Below are positions 39,031-51,068 of a stretch of DNA of 64,000 nucleotides, piece after piece. Each line of letters begins with the position of its first letter. Within the stretch, counting starts at the first letter, position 1. The stretch is from Colocasia esculenta. Lineage: Eukaryota; Streptophyta; Magnoliopsida; Alismatales; Araceae. Position numbers and translations under genes: made by a program. The notes beneath the pieces were generated by a model that worked only from the letters and a program-made list of their open reading frames with translations, did no database searches and was not told the DNA's origin. The stretch is from assembly GCA_014218235.1 (NCBI GenBank), contig CM024757.1, positions 147,449,371 through 147,513,370 on the forward strand. Reading direction: 5' to 3'.

Positions 39031-39183
39031 GAGAAATCCTTAGTGCCCTCCAAGAAAAGCAAGAAAAGTGATGTGGATTGCTTGACAAACAATCTTATTA
39101 GTAAAAAGAGAGAGAAAAATCTTGTTAGACTTTTAATCAATAAGATTGTTCTTTCCCTTTTTTGAAGGCACTAAGCATTTCTC
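39031..39183. mobile_element. Mutator-like MITE, 153 bp, perfect 9-bp TSD
   Basis: The ends are GAGAAATCCTTAGTGCC and, inverted, GAGAAATGCTTAGTGCC. ATAAAACAA flanks both sides (39022-39030 and 39184-39192). The termini start with GAGAAA like the MITE at 34787, but the interiors differ. No coding capacity. Confidence 0.88.
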
Positions 39184-39192
39184 ATAAAACAA

Positions 39193-39715
39193 TGTGATTT
39201 TAAGACATATTATCATGTAATTAGACTTTTAAGAGGAGTATTTATGTAAAAAGTCATTAGTATATAAAAGTTAAAAATCATAAGTTAGAACAACAATTTA
39301 AATTATTAATTTATTATTTATTTAAAATAGATTCAGATCGAATATAAATTCAAGTACACTAAATCCATATATGTTTGACTCAAATATTAAATAGGTATTT
39401 TAAAAAATTTGAATCTATATCTATATCTATATCTGATTATGTAGGTATTAAATGATTGGACTGCATGAATGTGACTCTTGGATGTAATTATTATTAAAAA
39501 ATTAATTAAAAAAACTTAGGTGACGAGCCTTCAATAACTACATCGTTTTGTAAATGTTTATCTTTATAAGAGACGATTGCTTTCTTAGTTTAAATCACAG
39601 CCGTTGGATGTTTGATAAATATCTACCTATTCACAAGTGAGACTTTGAACTTTGAGTTTTACCTAGCTTACTATCGATATGATCGTTGGATGCTTGATAA
39701 ATGTTATCTAATATA
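39193..39715. other. Non-coding AT-rich spacer
   Basis: Holds a repeated word CGTTGGATGYTTGATAAAT (39602, 39684). Nothing else is recognised. Confidence 0.4.
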
Positions 39716-39955
39716 CACTACAAGAAAAAGCACCTTTAGAGACCAATTTTGCGACCGAATAATTCAGTCGCTATTTGGTCTCAAACATAGACTGAATAGC
39801 GACCACATTAATTGGTCACACACTTGAGACCGTATAGCGACCGAATAAAAATCAGTCGCTAAATTTCAGCGACCGAATCTATTTCGGTCGCTATGCGGTC
39901 TCTGTTTGAGACCGAATAGTGACTGAATTATTTGGTCGCAAAATCGATCGCGAAG
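39716..39955 (+). repeat. CACTA terminal and subterminal repeats
   Basis: After the 13-base CACTACAAGAAAA end, the words GCGACCGAAT, CAGTCGCTA and GAGACCG recur in both orientations about a dozen times. In CACTA elements such arrays bind the element's DNA-binding protein; that role is inferred here. Confidence 0.85.
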
Positions 39956-40179
39956 GCCCTAATTTACCCCACCTCGTTCCCTCTCGCACCAGACCACGGA
40001 TGGTCGCCGCTGAGGACGCCTTACTCTGACGCCGCCGAGGATGCCTGCTACCATCGTCACCGCCGAGGATGCCGCCACTTGCTGCCGCCGTCGCTGCCGA
40101 GGACGCCACCACCTGCCGTCGTCGACGTCGCGGCCGCCTATTTCCGCTGACGCCGCTGCCTCCCCCATCGCCGGTAAGC

Positions 40180-40182
<3 letters not shown>

Positions 40183-40226
<44 letters not shown>

Positions 40227-40232
40227 CTCTCT
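40183..40232 (+). repeat. CT microsatellite
   Basis: (CT)n tract of about 19 units, then interrupted CT repeats. Confidence 0.9.
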
Positions 40233-40379
40233 CTTCTCTCTAGACGTCCCCCCATCCCCCCGCCGTGCGCCGCCCCCTTCACCGCAGTGCATTGCCCTCT
40301 TTTCTGGCCCCCCATTCCCCCCACAGTGCCTTTGCACTTCCTAACCCCCTTCTCCTCCTACCCGCCCCTACCCCCAGTA

Positions 40380-40870
40380 GTGCCCTCTGCAGTGCCCAAC
40401 CCCTACTCCCCCTTCTTCTCCTACCTAGCCCCTTACTCCCCGCAGTGCCCTCCCTCATCTCCCCCTTCTCTCCCCCTCTTCTCCTGCATGGCCCCCACTC
40501 CCCGCAGTGCCCTCCATAGTGCCCAGCCCCCATCTCCCCATTCTCCTCCTACCCGGCCCCCCATCCCCCGTAGTGCCCAACCCCCATCTCCCCCTTCTTC
40601 TCCTGCTTGGCCCCCTACTCCCCGTAGTGCCCTCCACAGTGCCCAGCCCCCATCTCCCCATTCTCCTCCTGCTCTGCCCCCCAGCCCCCGCAGTGCCCAG
40701 CCCCCATCTCCCCCTTCTTCTTCTGATTGGCCCCCCACTCCCCGCAGTGCCCTCCGCAGTGCCCAACCCTTATCTCCCCATTCTCCTCCTTCCCGACCCC
40801 CCCAGCCCTTGCAGTGCCCAGCCCCCATCTCCCCCTTCTCCTCCTACCCAGCCCCCATCCCCCGCAGTGC
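40380..40870 (+). repeat. C-rich minisatellite with 120-bp higher-order unit
   Basis: CCCGYAGTGCCCTCC recurs at 40501, 40621 and 40741, exactly 120 bp apart. In between, a half-unit CCCCCGYAGTGCCCA at about 60 bp spacing is joined to CCCCCATCTCCCC and CTCCTCCT words. As 120 is a multiple of 3, all frames through it stay open; the 287-codon proline-rich frame at 40041-40904 is therefore not evidence of a gene. Confidence 0.85.
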
Positions 40871-41165
40871 CAATAAAATGCTCGTATTTAGATTGGATGA
40901 TTAACTAAACAATATTGTATGTATAAATATATATCATGTTCATTAGATAAAATGCATCATGCTCAAATAATTAAGTTATGTGATTATTTCCTAAATTGAA
41001 TGTTAGATTTCATGTTAGTGGGAGCACCCCTATTTGCAAATGGAGCCTTTAATAGGGTACCGAGCATTTGGCAGTGAATTCCGGTGGCAATTATGTTAGC
41101 ATCTTATATTTAAAATTTGCAGGTCATCTTCACTGTTAAGTGGAAGATGTGTATGTATGTGTTCA

Positions 41166-41360
41166 TATAGTATGACATTAGAGGCATTTTTGGGTGTTTT
41201 TAAATTTTTGTATGGCATATTTTGATGAAAAAATGGGAGCATAATTGTATAGCCTGCAACAGTTTATATAGCATGATATTAGGGGCATTTTGGATTTTTT
41301 TTTAAATTTTATAGCATATTTTGCTGAAAAATTGGGAGTATAATTGTATAGCCTACAGGT
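41166..41360 (+). repeat. Direct duplication, 101-bp period
   Basis: TAGTATGACATTAGAGGCATT near 41168 and TAGCATGATATTAGGGGCATT near 41269 begin two diverged copies. Both end ATAATTGTATAGCCT. The regions 40905-41165 and 41361-42027 are otherwise featureless CACTA sequence. Confidence 0.8.
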
Positions 41361-42027
41361 TGTCATGTTAAACAAGTCGAGTTCGAGCTTGAGCTCGTTT
41401 ACGTGCTAATTGTTGATCTCGACTCGTTTAACCCAACATTAATATTTAATTAGTTGGGTGTTGTATGTGAGCTGAGATATGTGGATGCAACCTTAGATTG
41501 CATGCATCTTAGGAGAGCGTGTTAAGCCCATGTCAATCAACCTACCCATTCAAGACTTTGGGATTGATATGCACGTTCTCATTTTGAATGATGAGAATGT
41601 GTATATCTAACTCAAAGTCTTGAATTGTCCCATTTGGACAGTCTGTGAATGTTTGATCACACTTAGGTGGTTAATTACTATATGTGTTTGTGTTGTTTGT
41701 TAAAATTTTGGTTGCGCCTTCTCACTCCTCTCTGATATACCTTTATTGATTTTGATTATTTTCTTAACCACTTAATTCTTAATCAATAAATATTTTGTTG
41801 TATATTGGTGTGGGGAGATGCTGCCGAAATTTTTAGCAAATAACACAACACATATGGTAATTAATCATGCGATCAACTTCACAGATGGGTTAAAAATTGA
41901 AAATCTAAATAATATTTCCTTCCTATTTAAAATGGTAGAGATGGACGATGTGAGAAAAGTGTTGGACCTTTTATTTTGTTAAACAGGTCAAAGTTTTGTG
42001 TGTTAACATTTAATTTGCACAGGAAAA

Positions 42028-43955
42028 ATGTCTGAAGATCGTTCATGAATGTACCGTAGAGTAGTTGATCAAGTGGTGTCTGTGAAATTTAAAAATAGAA
42101 TTGAGAGATTCATTCAGTTTGCATTGAGAAATCCTATTGAAGCTGTAGATTGTGACGGTCGTATCTGATGTCCTTGCATAGTCTGTAAGAACTTGAAGTG
42201 GCTTACAACATGGGATGTACAATGTCATTTATACATAAAGGGGTTTGTTAAAGATTATACAAACTGGACATGTCATGGTGAAACATTGTGGTCCTACGAG
42301 GCTGCCAATATTGGAAGTGGAAGTTCATACGCTGATATGGTCATAGATGTTGCTGGTCCAGGATTCAATGTTCATGAGGAGTATGTACACACTGAAGAAC
42401 TACCAAACAAGACAGCTGGATGATTTTATCAGCTACTTAAGGATGCTGATGAGCCATTGTGGAATGGATGTCAAAATTACTCTCGACTATCTGCGGTCTC
42501 ATAGTTATTGAACTTGAAATCTAAATTTCACATTAGTGAGATTTGTTTTGATCGTTTGTTGCTCATTATCAAAAGTATGTTGCCACAAGAGAAGTTACCT
42601 GAAAATTTTAACTGTGCAAAGAAGATAGTAAATAACTTAGGGCTTAAATATGAGAAAATAGATGCATGTCCTAATCATTACATGCTATATTATAATGAGG
42701 ATAAAATAAGGTATCATGTTCCATGTGTGGTCATGATAGATTCAAGCCTAAGAAAGCGGACAATTCAAGGTAAAATATACCATACATGTCATTGCTGTAT
42801 TTTCCCCTCACACTGAGACTGCAGCGAATGTATATGTCATCAAAGATAGCTCAACATATGAGATGGCATACGAAAGAGTACGTCGTGAACATAATGTATC
42901 AACCATCCTGCAGATGTTGAAGCTACGAGTAACTTCAACCGTGCACACCCTAGTTTCTCAAAAGATCCACGTAATGTGAGGTTGGGTTTATGTACTGATG
43001 GTTTCAATCCATTTGGAGGTTCAATGACTTCTTACTCCAGCTGGCCAGTTTTCGTGACACCATACAACCTTCCGCCGAACATGTGCATGAAACGAGAGCA
43101 TATATTTCTATCCTTATTGATCCCTGGCCCAAAAAGTCCTAGAAAAAAACTAGACAATATCTCTCAGACCATTGATTGATGATTAAATTGTAATGTGAAT
43201 GGACCGATGGAGTTACTACCTATGATGCATCTCAAAAGCAAAATTTCATTATGAAGCTGCATTGATGTGGCATAAGTGACTTCCTACATATGGAATGTTA
43301 TCTGGCTGGAGCACCCATGGAAAACTAGCATGTCCTTACTGTATGGACAATACCAAATCATTTGTACTTAAGTATGGTGGCAAGTCATGCTGGTTTGATT
43401 GTCATCGACGATTTCTACCAAGGGACCATCCTTTTAGAAGGCAAAAGATACATTCTTAAAGAATAAAATTGAATTGAAAGAAGTTGATTTTGAACGGTTT
43501 TCTGGTCCACATTTAGCGGCAAGGGTAATAACATAATTTACCCGATATAGCACAATTGTAAGCACAAGACAACTCCGGATTTGGGAAGGATCACAATGGG
43601 TCAAAAAGAGTATCTTCTTGAATTGCCTTATTGGTCAACTCATCCTATACGACATAACCTCGACGTCATGCATGTTGAGAAGAATGTCTTTGATAATGTG
43701 TTCAACACCATTATGGATATACAACCAAAACAAAGAACATGTGAATGCTCGTTTAGACTTGAAATACATTGTAAATGTCCAGAATTGGAACTTCTTGATA
43801 GAAATGGTACAATTAAACCGAAAGCAATTTACGCCCTGGGCTGCACAGATTAAAGAAGTATGCTTTTGGTTAAAACAATTGAGATTTCCAGATGGCTATG
43901 TGTCCCACATTGCTCGTTGCGTGAATACAAATGAAGAAAAATATATAGAATAAAA
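42028..43955 (+). pseudogene. CACTA TNP2-like transposase, degenerate
   Basis: The frame starts MSEDRS, with a stop where the family has Trp, then VDQVVSVKFKNRIERFIQFA and CPCIVCKN, the N-terminal transposase-associated Cys motif. Downstream come NLKSKFHISEICFDRLL, VRLGLCTDGFNPFG, SSWPVFVTPYNLPPNMCMK, PGPKSP and LPYWSTHPIRHNLDVMHVEKN, the conserved order of TNP2 transposases. At least four stops or frame changes (near 42045, 42162, 42503 and 42815) make it non-functional. The C-terminal part is beyond the gap. Confidence 0.9.
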
Positions 43956-43999
43956 GTCATAACTGTCATGTGTTTATGCAGAGGTTGCTATTATTGTAT

Positions 44000-44099
44000 N
44001 NNNNNNNNNNNNNNNNNNNNNNNNNNNNNNNNNNNNNNNNNNNNNNNNNNNNNNNNNNNNNNNNNNNNNNNNNNNNNNNNNNNNNNNNNNNNNNNNNNN
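44000..44099. other. Assembly gap (100 N)
   Basis: One hundred N, a conventional size for a gap of unknown length. The CACTA element ends here on the left and a gypsy gag starts on the right, so order and distance across it are not established. Confidence 0.99.
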
Positions 44100-44825
44100 T
44101 CGACCACTTCTTCAACACGGTGCAACATTCGTTGTGCACCGACGACCTATGGCTGGTGTCCAGAAAGAGAACGAGATGTTTCGAGACTACGCGAAGCGCT
44201 TCCAGATCGAGGTGATGAAAGTGGTGGACTGGACTTAAGGACTGCGGTCAACATTCTCACGAGGGTGTGCACTAACGTGTCGTTTGTGGCGTCAATCGCC
44301 AAAAAACCACCGGTAAGCCTCTCCGACCTCCTCTCTCGGATGCAGAAATACGTCAGGCTGGAATCAACCCTTGGAGCCGCTGGGCGACTGAAGCGGCCGC
44401 TGGAGAGGGGGAGCACGAGCTCGGAGGCAGGCGAGAAAAGGCCGAAAAGGGAGAAAATGCACAGAGACAGGCGCCGAGACTTGGAGAACCGATGGGTGTC
44501 TGACCGACGACCCGACGAATATCGTCGCGTCAGGGATCTCCCCCAGTTCGGAAGGCCACCGTCAGAGATCCTCCCCATCATTAAGAAGCTACCGGAGTTC
44601 AGGCGACCGGAACCCATCACGAGGCCTCCATCAGGGCGGGGGGCCGAGCTATACTGTGAGTACCATAAAGGTTTTGGTCACCTAACAGACCAGTGCAGGA
44701 GCCTGAAGATGGAAATATCGGAGATGTTACGCCGAGGGATAATCGGAAAAGACGTCGTCGACGGAAACCAAAAGATCGTGAGCAGGAAGGGGATCGCGAG
44801 CGCGAGGGGAAAGGCGCCGTCCTAG
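44100..44825 (+). pseudogene. Tat-lineage Ty3/gypsy gag, 3' part
   Basis: The frame contains RTAVNILTRVCTNVSFVASI and a basic region (KRPKREKMHRDRRRDLENRW). The Cys/His motif is CEYHKGFGHLTDQC, the variant zinc knuckle of Tat elements, followed by LKMEISEMLRRG. The N-terminal half is lost in the gap, and the frame ends in TAG at 44825 after a shift near 44740. Confidence 0.85.
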
Positions 44826-44879
44826 TCCTCGCCGGCGGATCGGCGGGTGGCGGAGACAGCGGCAGGAAGAGGAAAGCGT

Positions 44880-45330
44880 ACGCGTCAGCCGTCGTCCTCG
44901 GAATCAGCCAACCAAACTTGGAGCCGATCACCTTCTCCGCCGATGACGCAGTGGGGCTAAGCTTCCCTCACGACGACGCGCTGGTCATCCATGCCGACAT
45001 CGACGGATAAACCGTGCATCGCATCCTCGTCGACAACGGAGCGGCGCCTGACGTCCTTTTCTATGACTGCTTCCTGAAGATGACGAACCTGAGCACGGAG
45101 CTCAAGCCAGTCGCCACACCTCTGTTCGGGTTCAGCGGAACGCCAGTCACCGCCGAGGGGTCCATCAGGCTCAAAGTAACACTGGGTACCCGTCCTCAGC
45201 ATGTAACGGTTGAGGTCGACTTCCTAATTGTGAAGGTCAAGTCGGCCTACAACGCGATTTTTGGACGCGGATTGCTCGGGAAGCTCGGGGGGGGGGGGGG
45301 GTGCCGTCAACATACCACCAGAAACTGAAG
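44880..45330 (+). pseudogene. Tat-lineage gypsy aspartic protease
   Basis: Contains GISQPNLEPITFSADDAVGL, then a TAA at 45008-45010, then HRILVDNGAAPDVLFYDCF. Here the VDNGAAPDVL box stands for the protease active site (usual D-S/T-G; here DNG, as often in this lineage), and AYNAIFGRGLL follows. A poly-G run (45289-45301) breaks the frame before RT. Confidence 0.85.
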
Positions 45331-45399
45331 TTTCCAACTCTTGGGGGGTGGGTGAAGTTGTCGGGAGTCAGGCCGAGGCGCGCCTGTGTTATGTCAACT

Positions 45400-47650
45400 C
45401 CATCAAAGCAAAAGAACCAGCTATTTCTGAGTACGTGTCAGCTGTAGATGACGCCCCAAAACACGAGCCAGTAGAACTAACTAAACAAATAAAAATCGAA
45501 AGCAGACTTCTAATCATCGGGACCGAACTCAAAGAGTTGGAAAATGACGTCGCCACATTCCTCGGCCAAAGTGGCGACGTATTCGCTTGGTCTGACGACG
45601 ACCTTCCAGGAATAGACCCAAGCATTATCCAACATCACTTGAACGTGGATCCCGAGGCCAGACCTATTCGGCAAAAGAAGAGGCCCTTGTCAGTCGAGCG
45701 GCAGGAAGTGGTTGAAAACCCGTTGACGAAATATTTGCATGCAGGTACCGTTAGGAATTCGTTTTACCCAAACTGGGTCGCCAACGTCGTCCTGGTGCGA
45801 AAGGCAAACGGCAAATGGCGAATGTGTGTTGACTTCTCCAACCTAAACAAAGCCTGCCCAAAGGACAGCTTCCCCTTGCCCTAAATCGACCAGCTAGTCG
45901 ACTCAACTGCCGGACATGAGCTCTTAAGCTTCCTCGACGCCTATTCAGGCTATCACCAAATAAGAATGGCCCCAGAAGATGAAGAGAAGACATCCTTCAC
46001 CACTGAGAGAGGTTTGTATTGTTTTACTCGTATGCCATTCGGACTAAAGAATGCAGGAGCAACATACCAAAGACTGGTCAACAAAATGTTCGAGAAACAG
46101 ATCGGCAAGACCATGGAAATATACGTCGACGACATGTTGGTAAAAAGCCGACAAGCCAAGGACCACGTCAGGGACTTAGCCGAAGCTTTCGAAATATTGA
46201 AGCTCTACGGGATGAAGCTGAACCCAGAGAAGTGCGTCTTCGGCGTCCGAGAGAGGAAATTCTTAGGGTATCTTGTCTCCCAACGAGGCATTGACGTCAA
46301 CCCCGACAAAGTTCAAGCCATCCTCGGCATGACGGCTCCGAGAACAGTCAAAGAGGTACAAAGACTTAATGGCATGGTAACAGCTCTAAGCAGGTTTATG
46401 TCCAGGTCAGCAGAACAGTGCAAGCCATTTTTCGAGGTGCTAAGGAAGGGCCGCTTCGAGTGGACCGAAGACTGCCAAAAGGCTTTCGACGAGCTAAAAG
46501 AACACCTGGAGAGCGTACCGACGCTGAGCAAGCCGAAGGAGGGGGAAGAGCTGTTGTTGTATCTGTCCGCAACGAGCTATTCCGTCAGCTCGGTCCTCGT
46601 CGAGAGAAGAAGACCGAGCCCACCTACCGGTGTACTACACAAGCAAGGCGCTGCGAGGAGCCGAGCAACGCTACCCTGATCTCGAGAAGGTCGGGTACTC
46701 TCTCATCATGGCCTCACGACGATTGCACCCGTATTTTCAATCACACAAAGTCATCGTCCTCACCGACACACCGATTCAACAAGTTCTCGAGCGACCCGAG
46801 TCCTCGGGAAGGTTGGCCAAGTGGGCTGTAGAGCTCGGAGAATTCGACATTGAGTTCAGGCCCCGTGTCGCTATCAAAGCCCAAGCCCTCGCGGATTTCA
46901 TTTCCGAGGGCACTGCCCGAGCAGCTACGGAAGAAGAATCCGACGGAAGGTGGGAAGTTTTCGTCGACGGAGCCTCAAACTGCCAGGGCAGCGGAGCAGG
47001 GGTGGTCATGCGCTCACCCGAAGGCGTCGACTTAAGGTACGCGGTTCGTTTCGGTTTCCAAGCATCTAACAACGTGGCAGAATATGAAGCGGTGGTATCA
47101 GGGCTGAAGATGGCAAGAACTCTTGGCGCAAAGAAGGTCCGTGTCCACAGCGATTCCCAACTAGTCGTTAACCAGGTCTCGCAAGCGTTCGAGGCAAAAG
47201 AGGTAAAGCTCGCGTCATACAAGACCGCGGTGTTAAGGCTCATGGCGGAATTCGACTCTGCGGAGCTTGTGAAGATACCAAGGTCTGAGAACGAGCAAGC
47301 TGACGAGCTTTCAAAAATCGCATCATCCGCACTGGAATCACCCACAACCCTATTGATAGAAGAACTATTGGAGCCAACTATAGCACACAGAGATCTAATG
47401 AGTATCGAGGTAAGAACAACATGGATGACCCCACTAATAAATTTCCTCAGGAGTAGGTTGCTACCGGAGGACAAGAACGAGGCCGAAAAAACGAGGCGGT
47501 GGTCATCAAAGTTCTTCATCGTCGGCGATGACTTGTACCGAAAGGGGTTTGGCTATCCCAATCTCCTCTGCGTGGACCTGTTCAAGCCGAGGAAATTATC
47601 AACGAAGTTCACGAAGGAACATGTGGTTCTCATGCAGGCCCCAGATCTTT
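45400..47650 (+). pseudogene. Tat-lineage gypsy reverse transcriptase with two RNase H domains
   Basis: RT motifs are VRKANGKWRMCVDFSNLNKA, FLDAYSGYHQIRMA, MPFGLKNAGATYQRLVNKMF and the catalytic YVDDMLVKS (near 46125). The usual gypsy RNase H follows (YYTSKALRGAEQRYPDLEK). A second, archaeal-type RNase H has VFVDGASNCQGSGAGVV, SNNVAEYEAVVSGLKMA and HSDSQLVVNQV. That pairing marks the Tat lineage. A stop lies at 45882-45884 and frame breaks near 46610 and 47590. Confidence 0.92.
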
Positions 47651-48660
47651 AGTAAGAAGAGTGACCCGACAAGGATACTGGTGGCCGACGATGCTTAAAG
47701 ACGCCGAGAAGTACGTCAAAAGCTGCCGACAATGCCAGATGTTTGGCAAGATCGATCGACAACCTCCATCGGAACTCACGAGCATAAATTCCCCATGGCC
47801 ATTCGCACAATGGGGCATGGACATCCTCGGACCATTCCCACCTGCGACGAGGTCAAAGGAGGTTCATCATCGTCGGAGTAGATTATTTCACAAAATGGGT
47901 CGAAGCTGAGCCCCTAGCAAAAATTACAGATACCTACGCCTGGGGTTTTGTGTGGAAAAATATCATCTGCAGGTTCGGTCTTCCACGAACAATCATCACC
48001 GACAATGGACGACAGTTCGACAACGCTAAATTTCGTCGAAATTGCGTCGCGTTCGGGATCGAACACAGGTTCTCCTCGGTAGCCCATCCCCAGTCAAACG
48101 GAATGGCCGAGGTCACCAATCGGACGATCCTGGATGGACTAAAGAAGAGGATAGCAAACCACAAGGGAGCTTGGGCCGACCAACTCCTTCATGTGCTTTG
48201 GGCATACAGGACGACACCAAGGGAAGCCACTCGGGAATCACCCTTCGCGTTAGCTTTCGGGATGGAGGCAGTGTCGCCAGTAGAAATGCTCGTCCCCTCG
48301 CAAAGAATCCTCAGATTTGACGACGAAGAAAGCAACAATCAGGCATTACGTGCCGAACTTGACCTAATAGAAGAGAAGCGAGGAAATACTTCTACAAGGA
48401 TGGAGATATACCAAAAGAGGGTCAAGAAAAGCTTCGACAGAAAGGTCAAACCACGACGCTTCGGGGTTGGGAGCCTTGTCCTCAGGAAGCTCGCAATTTC
48501 GGACCCGAAGTCGGCTAGCGGGAAGTTATCGCCAAACTGGGAAGGGCCATACCGAATCGCCGACGAACTCGGACAAGGAGCTTATCGGCTTGAAGAGCTC
48601 GGGGGAGCAGTCATACTGAGAACGTGGAACGCCGAGCATCTTCGACGTTACTTCCCGTAA
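47590..48660 (+). pseudogene. Tat-lineage gypsy integrase
   Basis: Order: HEGTCGSHAG and CRQCQMFGKI (HHCC finger), WPFAQWGMDILGPFP, IITDNGRQFDN, AHPQSNGMAEVTNRTILDGL (DDE core) and GSLVLRK with NWEGPYRI near the C-terminus, ending in TAA at 48658-48660. A frame break near 47855 splits the core. Confidence 0.92.
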
Positions 48661-49060
48661 GTACGAGGTCGCTTCGGCACTCTCCAAGTACGAGGTCGCT
48701 TCGGCACTCTCCAAGTACGAGGTCGCTTCGGCACTCTCTAAACCTAAGCACGAGGTCGCTTCGGCACTCTCCAAGTACGAGGTCGCTTCGGCACTCTAAA
48801 CCTAAGCACGAGGTCGCTTCGGCACTCTCCAAGTACGAGGTCGCTTCGGCACTCTCCAAGTACGAGGTCGCTTCGGCACTCTCTAAACCTAAGCACGAGG
48901 TCGCTTCGGCACTCTCTAAATCCAAGTACGAGGTCGCTTAGGCACTCTTACCGACGAGGTCACTTATGCACTCTCCCTAACGAGGTCGCTTAGGCACTCT
49001 TACCGACGAGGTCGCCTCGGCACTCCCCTACCAACTAAGTCGCTTTTGGCACACCCGTCG
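48661..49060 (+). repeat. Tandem array of AAGTACGAGGTCGCTTCGGCACTCTCC units
   Basis: About a dozen copies of a 27-bp unit, some extended to about 32 bp by CTAAACCTAAGC, decaying to GAGGTCGCTTAGGCACTC at the right. It starts at the pol stop codon. The same core, GAGGTCGCTTMGGCACTC, occurs in the second Tat element. Confidence 0.9.
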
Positions 49061-49191
49061 ACAAGGTCATTTGTGCATTCGTAAACGATGAAATGAACAA
49101 CAATCGTCGGTTAAAAACTAAGGTGTGTCCGAGAATATATTCTCACCAACAAGGAATACAGAGTACATAAACAAGGGCAGCTACGCCTCGT

Positions 49192-50120
49192 TCAAGACGA
49201 CATCAGCTGCCTTATCAAGGGAGCGATCAATGGCCGTCTCCATGGCCTCGTCCACCACGACGACGAACTCCTCGTCTCTGCCTCCGGCAACTTGGTCGCC
49301 GCCCTCGCCATCTCCAGCAAGAGTCGCACCCGACAAGTCGAGGTCGGGATACAACCCCTTAACCTTTGGGAGGCAGTCATTATATCCTCCTTGGAAGAGG
49401 TCGGCGATCTCGTTTGGAGTTCGTCGGAGTCGCGATACTCCTCTATCGCCTTGTTCCTTTCCTCAGCAACGAGGCGCGAGAAGCTGTTCTTCGTTTCTTC
49501 ATGGGCGGCAATCTCGTCGTATTGCGCCTTCTTCACAGCTTCAAGCGCTTTTGTGCCCCCCCTCTCGGACGCGAGGGCCACCTGGAGGTCGCCTTCCTCT
49601 TCTTTGCCTCCTCCTCCAGGCGGAGACAGCGGGCCTTCTCGGTGGCTAAAAGCTCCTCAGCTCGGTGGACGCGCTTGTCGCAAGCCAATCTCTTCACCTC
49701 GGCTCGGTGCATGAATGCGTCAAACGCGGCTAGCTGGCTCAGCATAGCATGGTAGTATTCATGCATAAGCCGACGTGCAGGGTGGCCAAGCGTCTCTGCC
49801 TTGACCTCGGGCGGCAGAGCTTGTCGGCCCCACTCAACCGAGTCCAAGGAGAAGCGAGTCTGGGACGGAACCGAGGCATCAGGCGCCGTAGACGACGACG
49901 CAGAACTGGATGCTTCTTCGGCCTCTCAGTCGACGGGATGGCTGTCGAGCTTGACCAGGCGCCGGAGCCGACGGAGGCACAGCTTCGGCCTCGCGCTGGC
50001 GTTTCTTGGGACGAGAAGCCACCTTCTTTTCCCTTAACTGAGCCCGGCTCTTGGCCTTCTCAACGAGCGACGGCCCCCTCCGCGTCGTCGGGGGTACGGA
50101 GTCGCTCTTGTCGGCCATGG
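49192..50120 (-). pseudogene. Antisense gene of the Tat element, exon 2 (coiled-coil protein part)
   Basis: Starts MADKSDSVPPTTRRGPSLVE just after a TTGCAG acceptor (50121-50123). It then has basic stretches, EWGRQALPPEVKAE, and a charged helical region (FMHRAEVKRLACDKRVHRAE) ending in EYRDSDELQT. It aligns piece by piece with the intact 339-codon frame at 62143-63162. At least two frameshifts (near 49880 and 49550) break it. It is transcribed against pol, if at all. Confidence 0.75.
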
Positions 50121-50189
50121 CTGCAAGCACTTATGTCGTTAGATAGGGAAATCGGAGACAGATCAAGAGTACAACTACGGGGTGGCAAC
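50121..50189 (-). other. Predicted 69-nt intron in the antisense gene
   Basis: Donor GTTGCC and acceptor GCTTGCAG on the minus strand. It lies at the same place as the 65-nt intron at 63165-63229. A one-base loss before the donor in this copy puts the two exons out of frame. Confidence 0.65.
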
Positions 50190-51068
50190 CTTTTGCGCCT
50201 CGTCGATCGGCCGAAACAATTCCTCGGAGATATCGATCAGGTTGGGGGGCTCCACCTCCTTCAAACACTTGAGGTCGAAGAGCTCGGATGCAGTAAGCCT
50301 CGGCGATCCAAAAGCTTTGCTCCGGACGTCGACGGCCGACCACTTGGTCGGGAACGGCCAACCCGAGGGACTATAGACAAAGACAAAGTTCCTCTTCCAG
50401 CTGTGGAGCGAGGAAGGCAGTCTTCCAAGGATATGCCGACCATTCCTCGCCACAAAATAGAACCAGTCTCCGAACGGTTTAATAGAGAAAAGGTAGAGAA
50501 AAAGGCGCGAGGTCGGAAGGACCCCTGCCGAATAGCACAAAGACAGAAAGCCGACGATTACTCGCCAGGCGTTCGGTGCCAACTGAGAAGGAGCCACCCC
50601 AAGCTCCAAGAGAAGAAAAATAACAAAGGGGTGGAAGGGGAAACAGAGGTCTGCCCGAACCGCCTCGGTGTAAACCGAGAACCCCCCGTTCATGACATAG
50701 TTCGCCCTAAAATCCCTGTCAGCAAACACGACGACGTCGGCAGGGAGAACAAACCTAGGATGCTTCCGCAGCCACTTAAAGGTACCAGGGGAGGTCTCAC
50801 AACGGGCTTCGGCCACGTTGTCGGCTCGACGACGAGCACCGGAAGTATGGGCCGAAGGTTCTTTAGGAACATAGGTCCCGTGGACTAGTTCAAGGACGAA
50901 AGTATCGTCAACAAGCCCCCAGACCTGGGTTTCTACGGATACCGACCCTACCCCAAGGTTTTCAGAAACAGAGTCGGGAGCGTCGATCGAAGCAGGGGGG
51001 TCCTTAGATTTTGTGAACGACGATGAAGAGGAAGCCTCAGAAGAGGAGGAGGAAGAAGAAAGGCTCAT
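50190..51068 (-). CDS. Antisense gene of the Tat element, exon 1 (putative gypsy-type transposon domain)
   Basis: The frame opens with a Ser-rich stretch (MSLSSSSSSSEASSSSSF). It then runs through FVLPADVVVFADRDF, YTEAVRADLCFPFHPFVIFL, LGVAPSQLAPNAWRVIVGFL and NFVFVYSPSGWPFPTKWSAV, the pattern of the plant putative gypsy-type transposon family (Transposase_28 type). It is intact for about 293 codons and ends at an AAG|GTTGCC donor; reading on, a stop falls at 50175. A TATA box lies about 150 bases upstream. Function is unknown. Antisense frames after pol have been described in Tat elements such as Grande. Confidence 0.8.

Larger units (their letters stand above)
39716..43999 (+). mobile_element. 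CACTA (En/Spm) transposon, left part, cut by the assembly gap
   Basis: Begins with the diagnostic terminus CACTACAAGAAAAAGC. Subterminal repeats of GCGACCGAAT / ATTCGGTCGC follow up to about 39955. A TNP2-type transposase relic lies at 42028-43955. The right end is not in the window; the element runs into the N gap. Confidence 0.88.

Noticed and set aside
40041..40904. 287-codon proline-rich frame
   Set aside because: It is carried by a 120-bp repeat with a length divisible by three and by the CT tract; it lies in a CACTA element.
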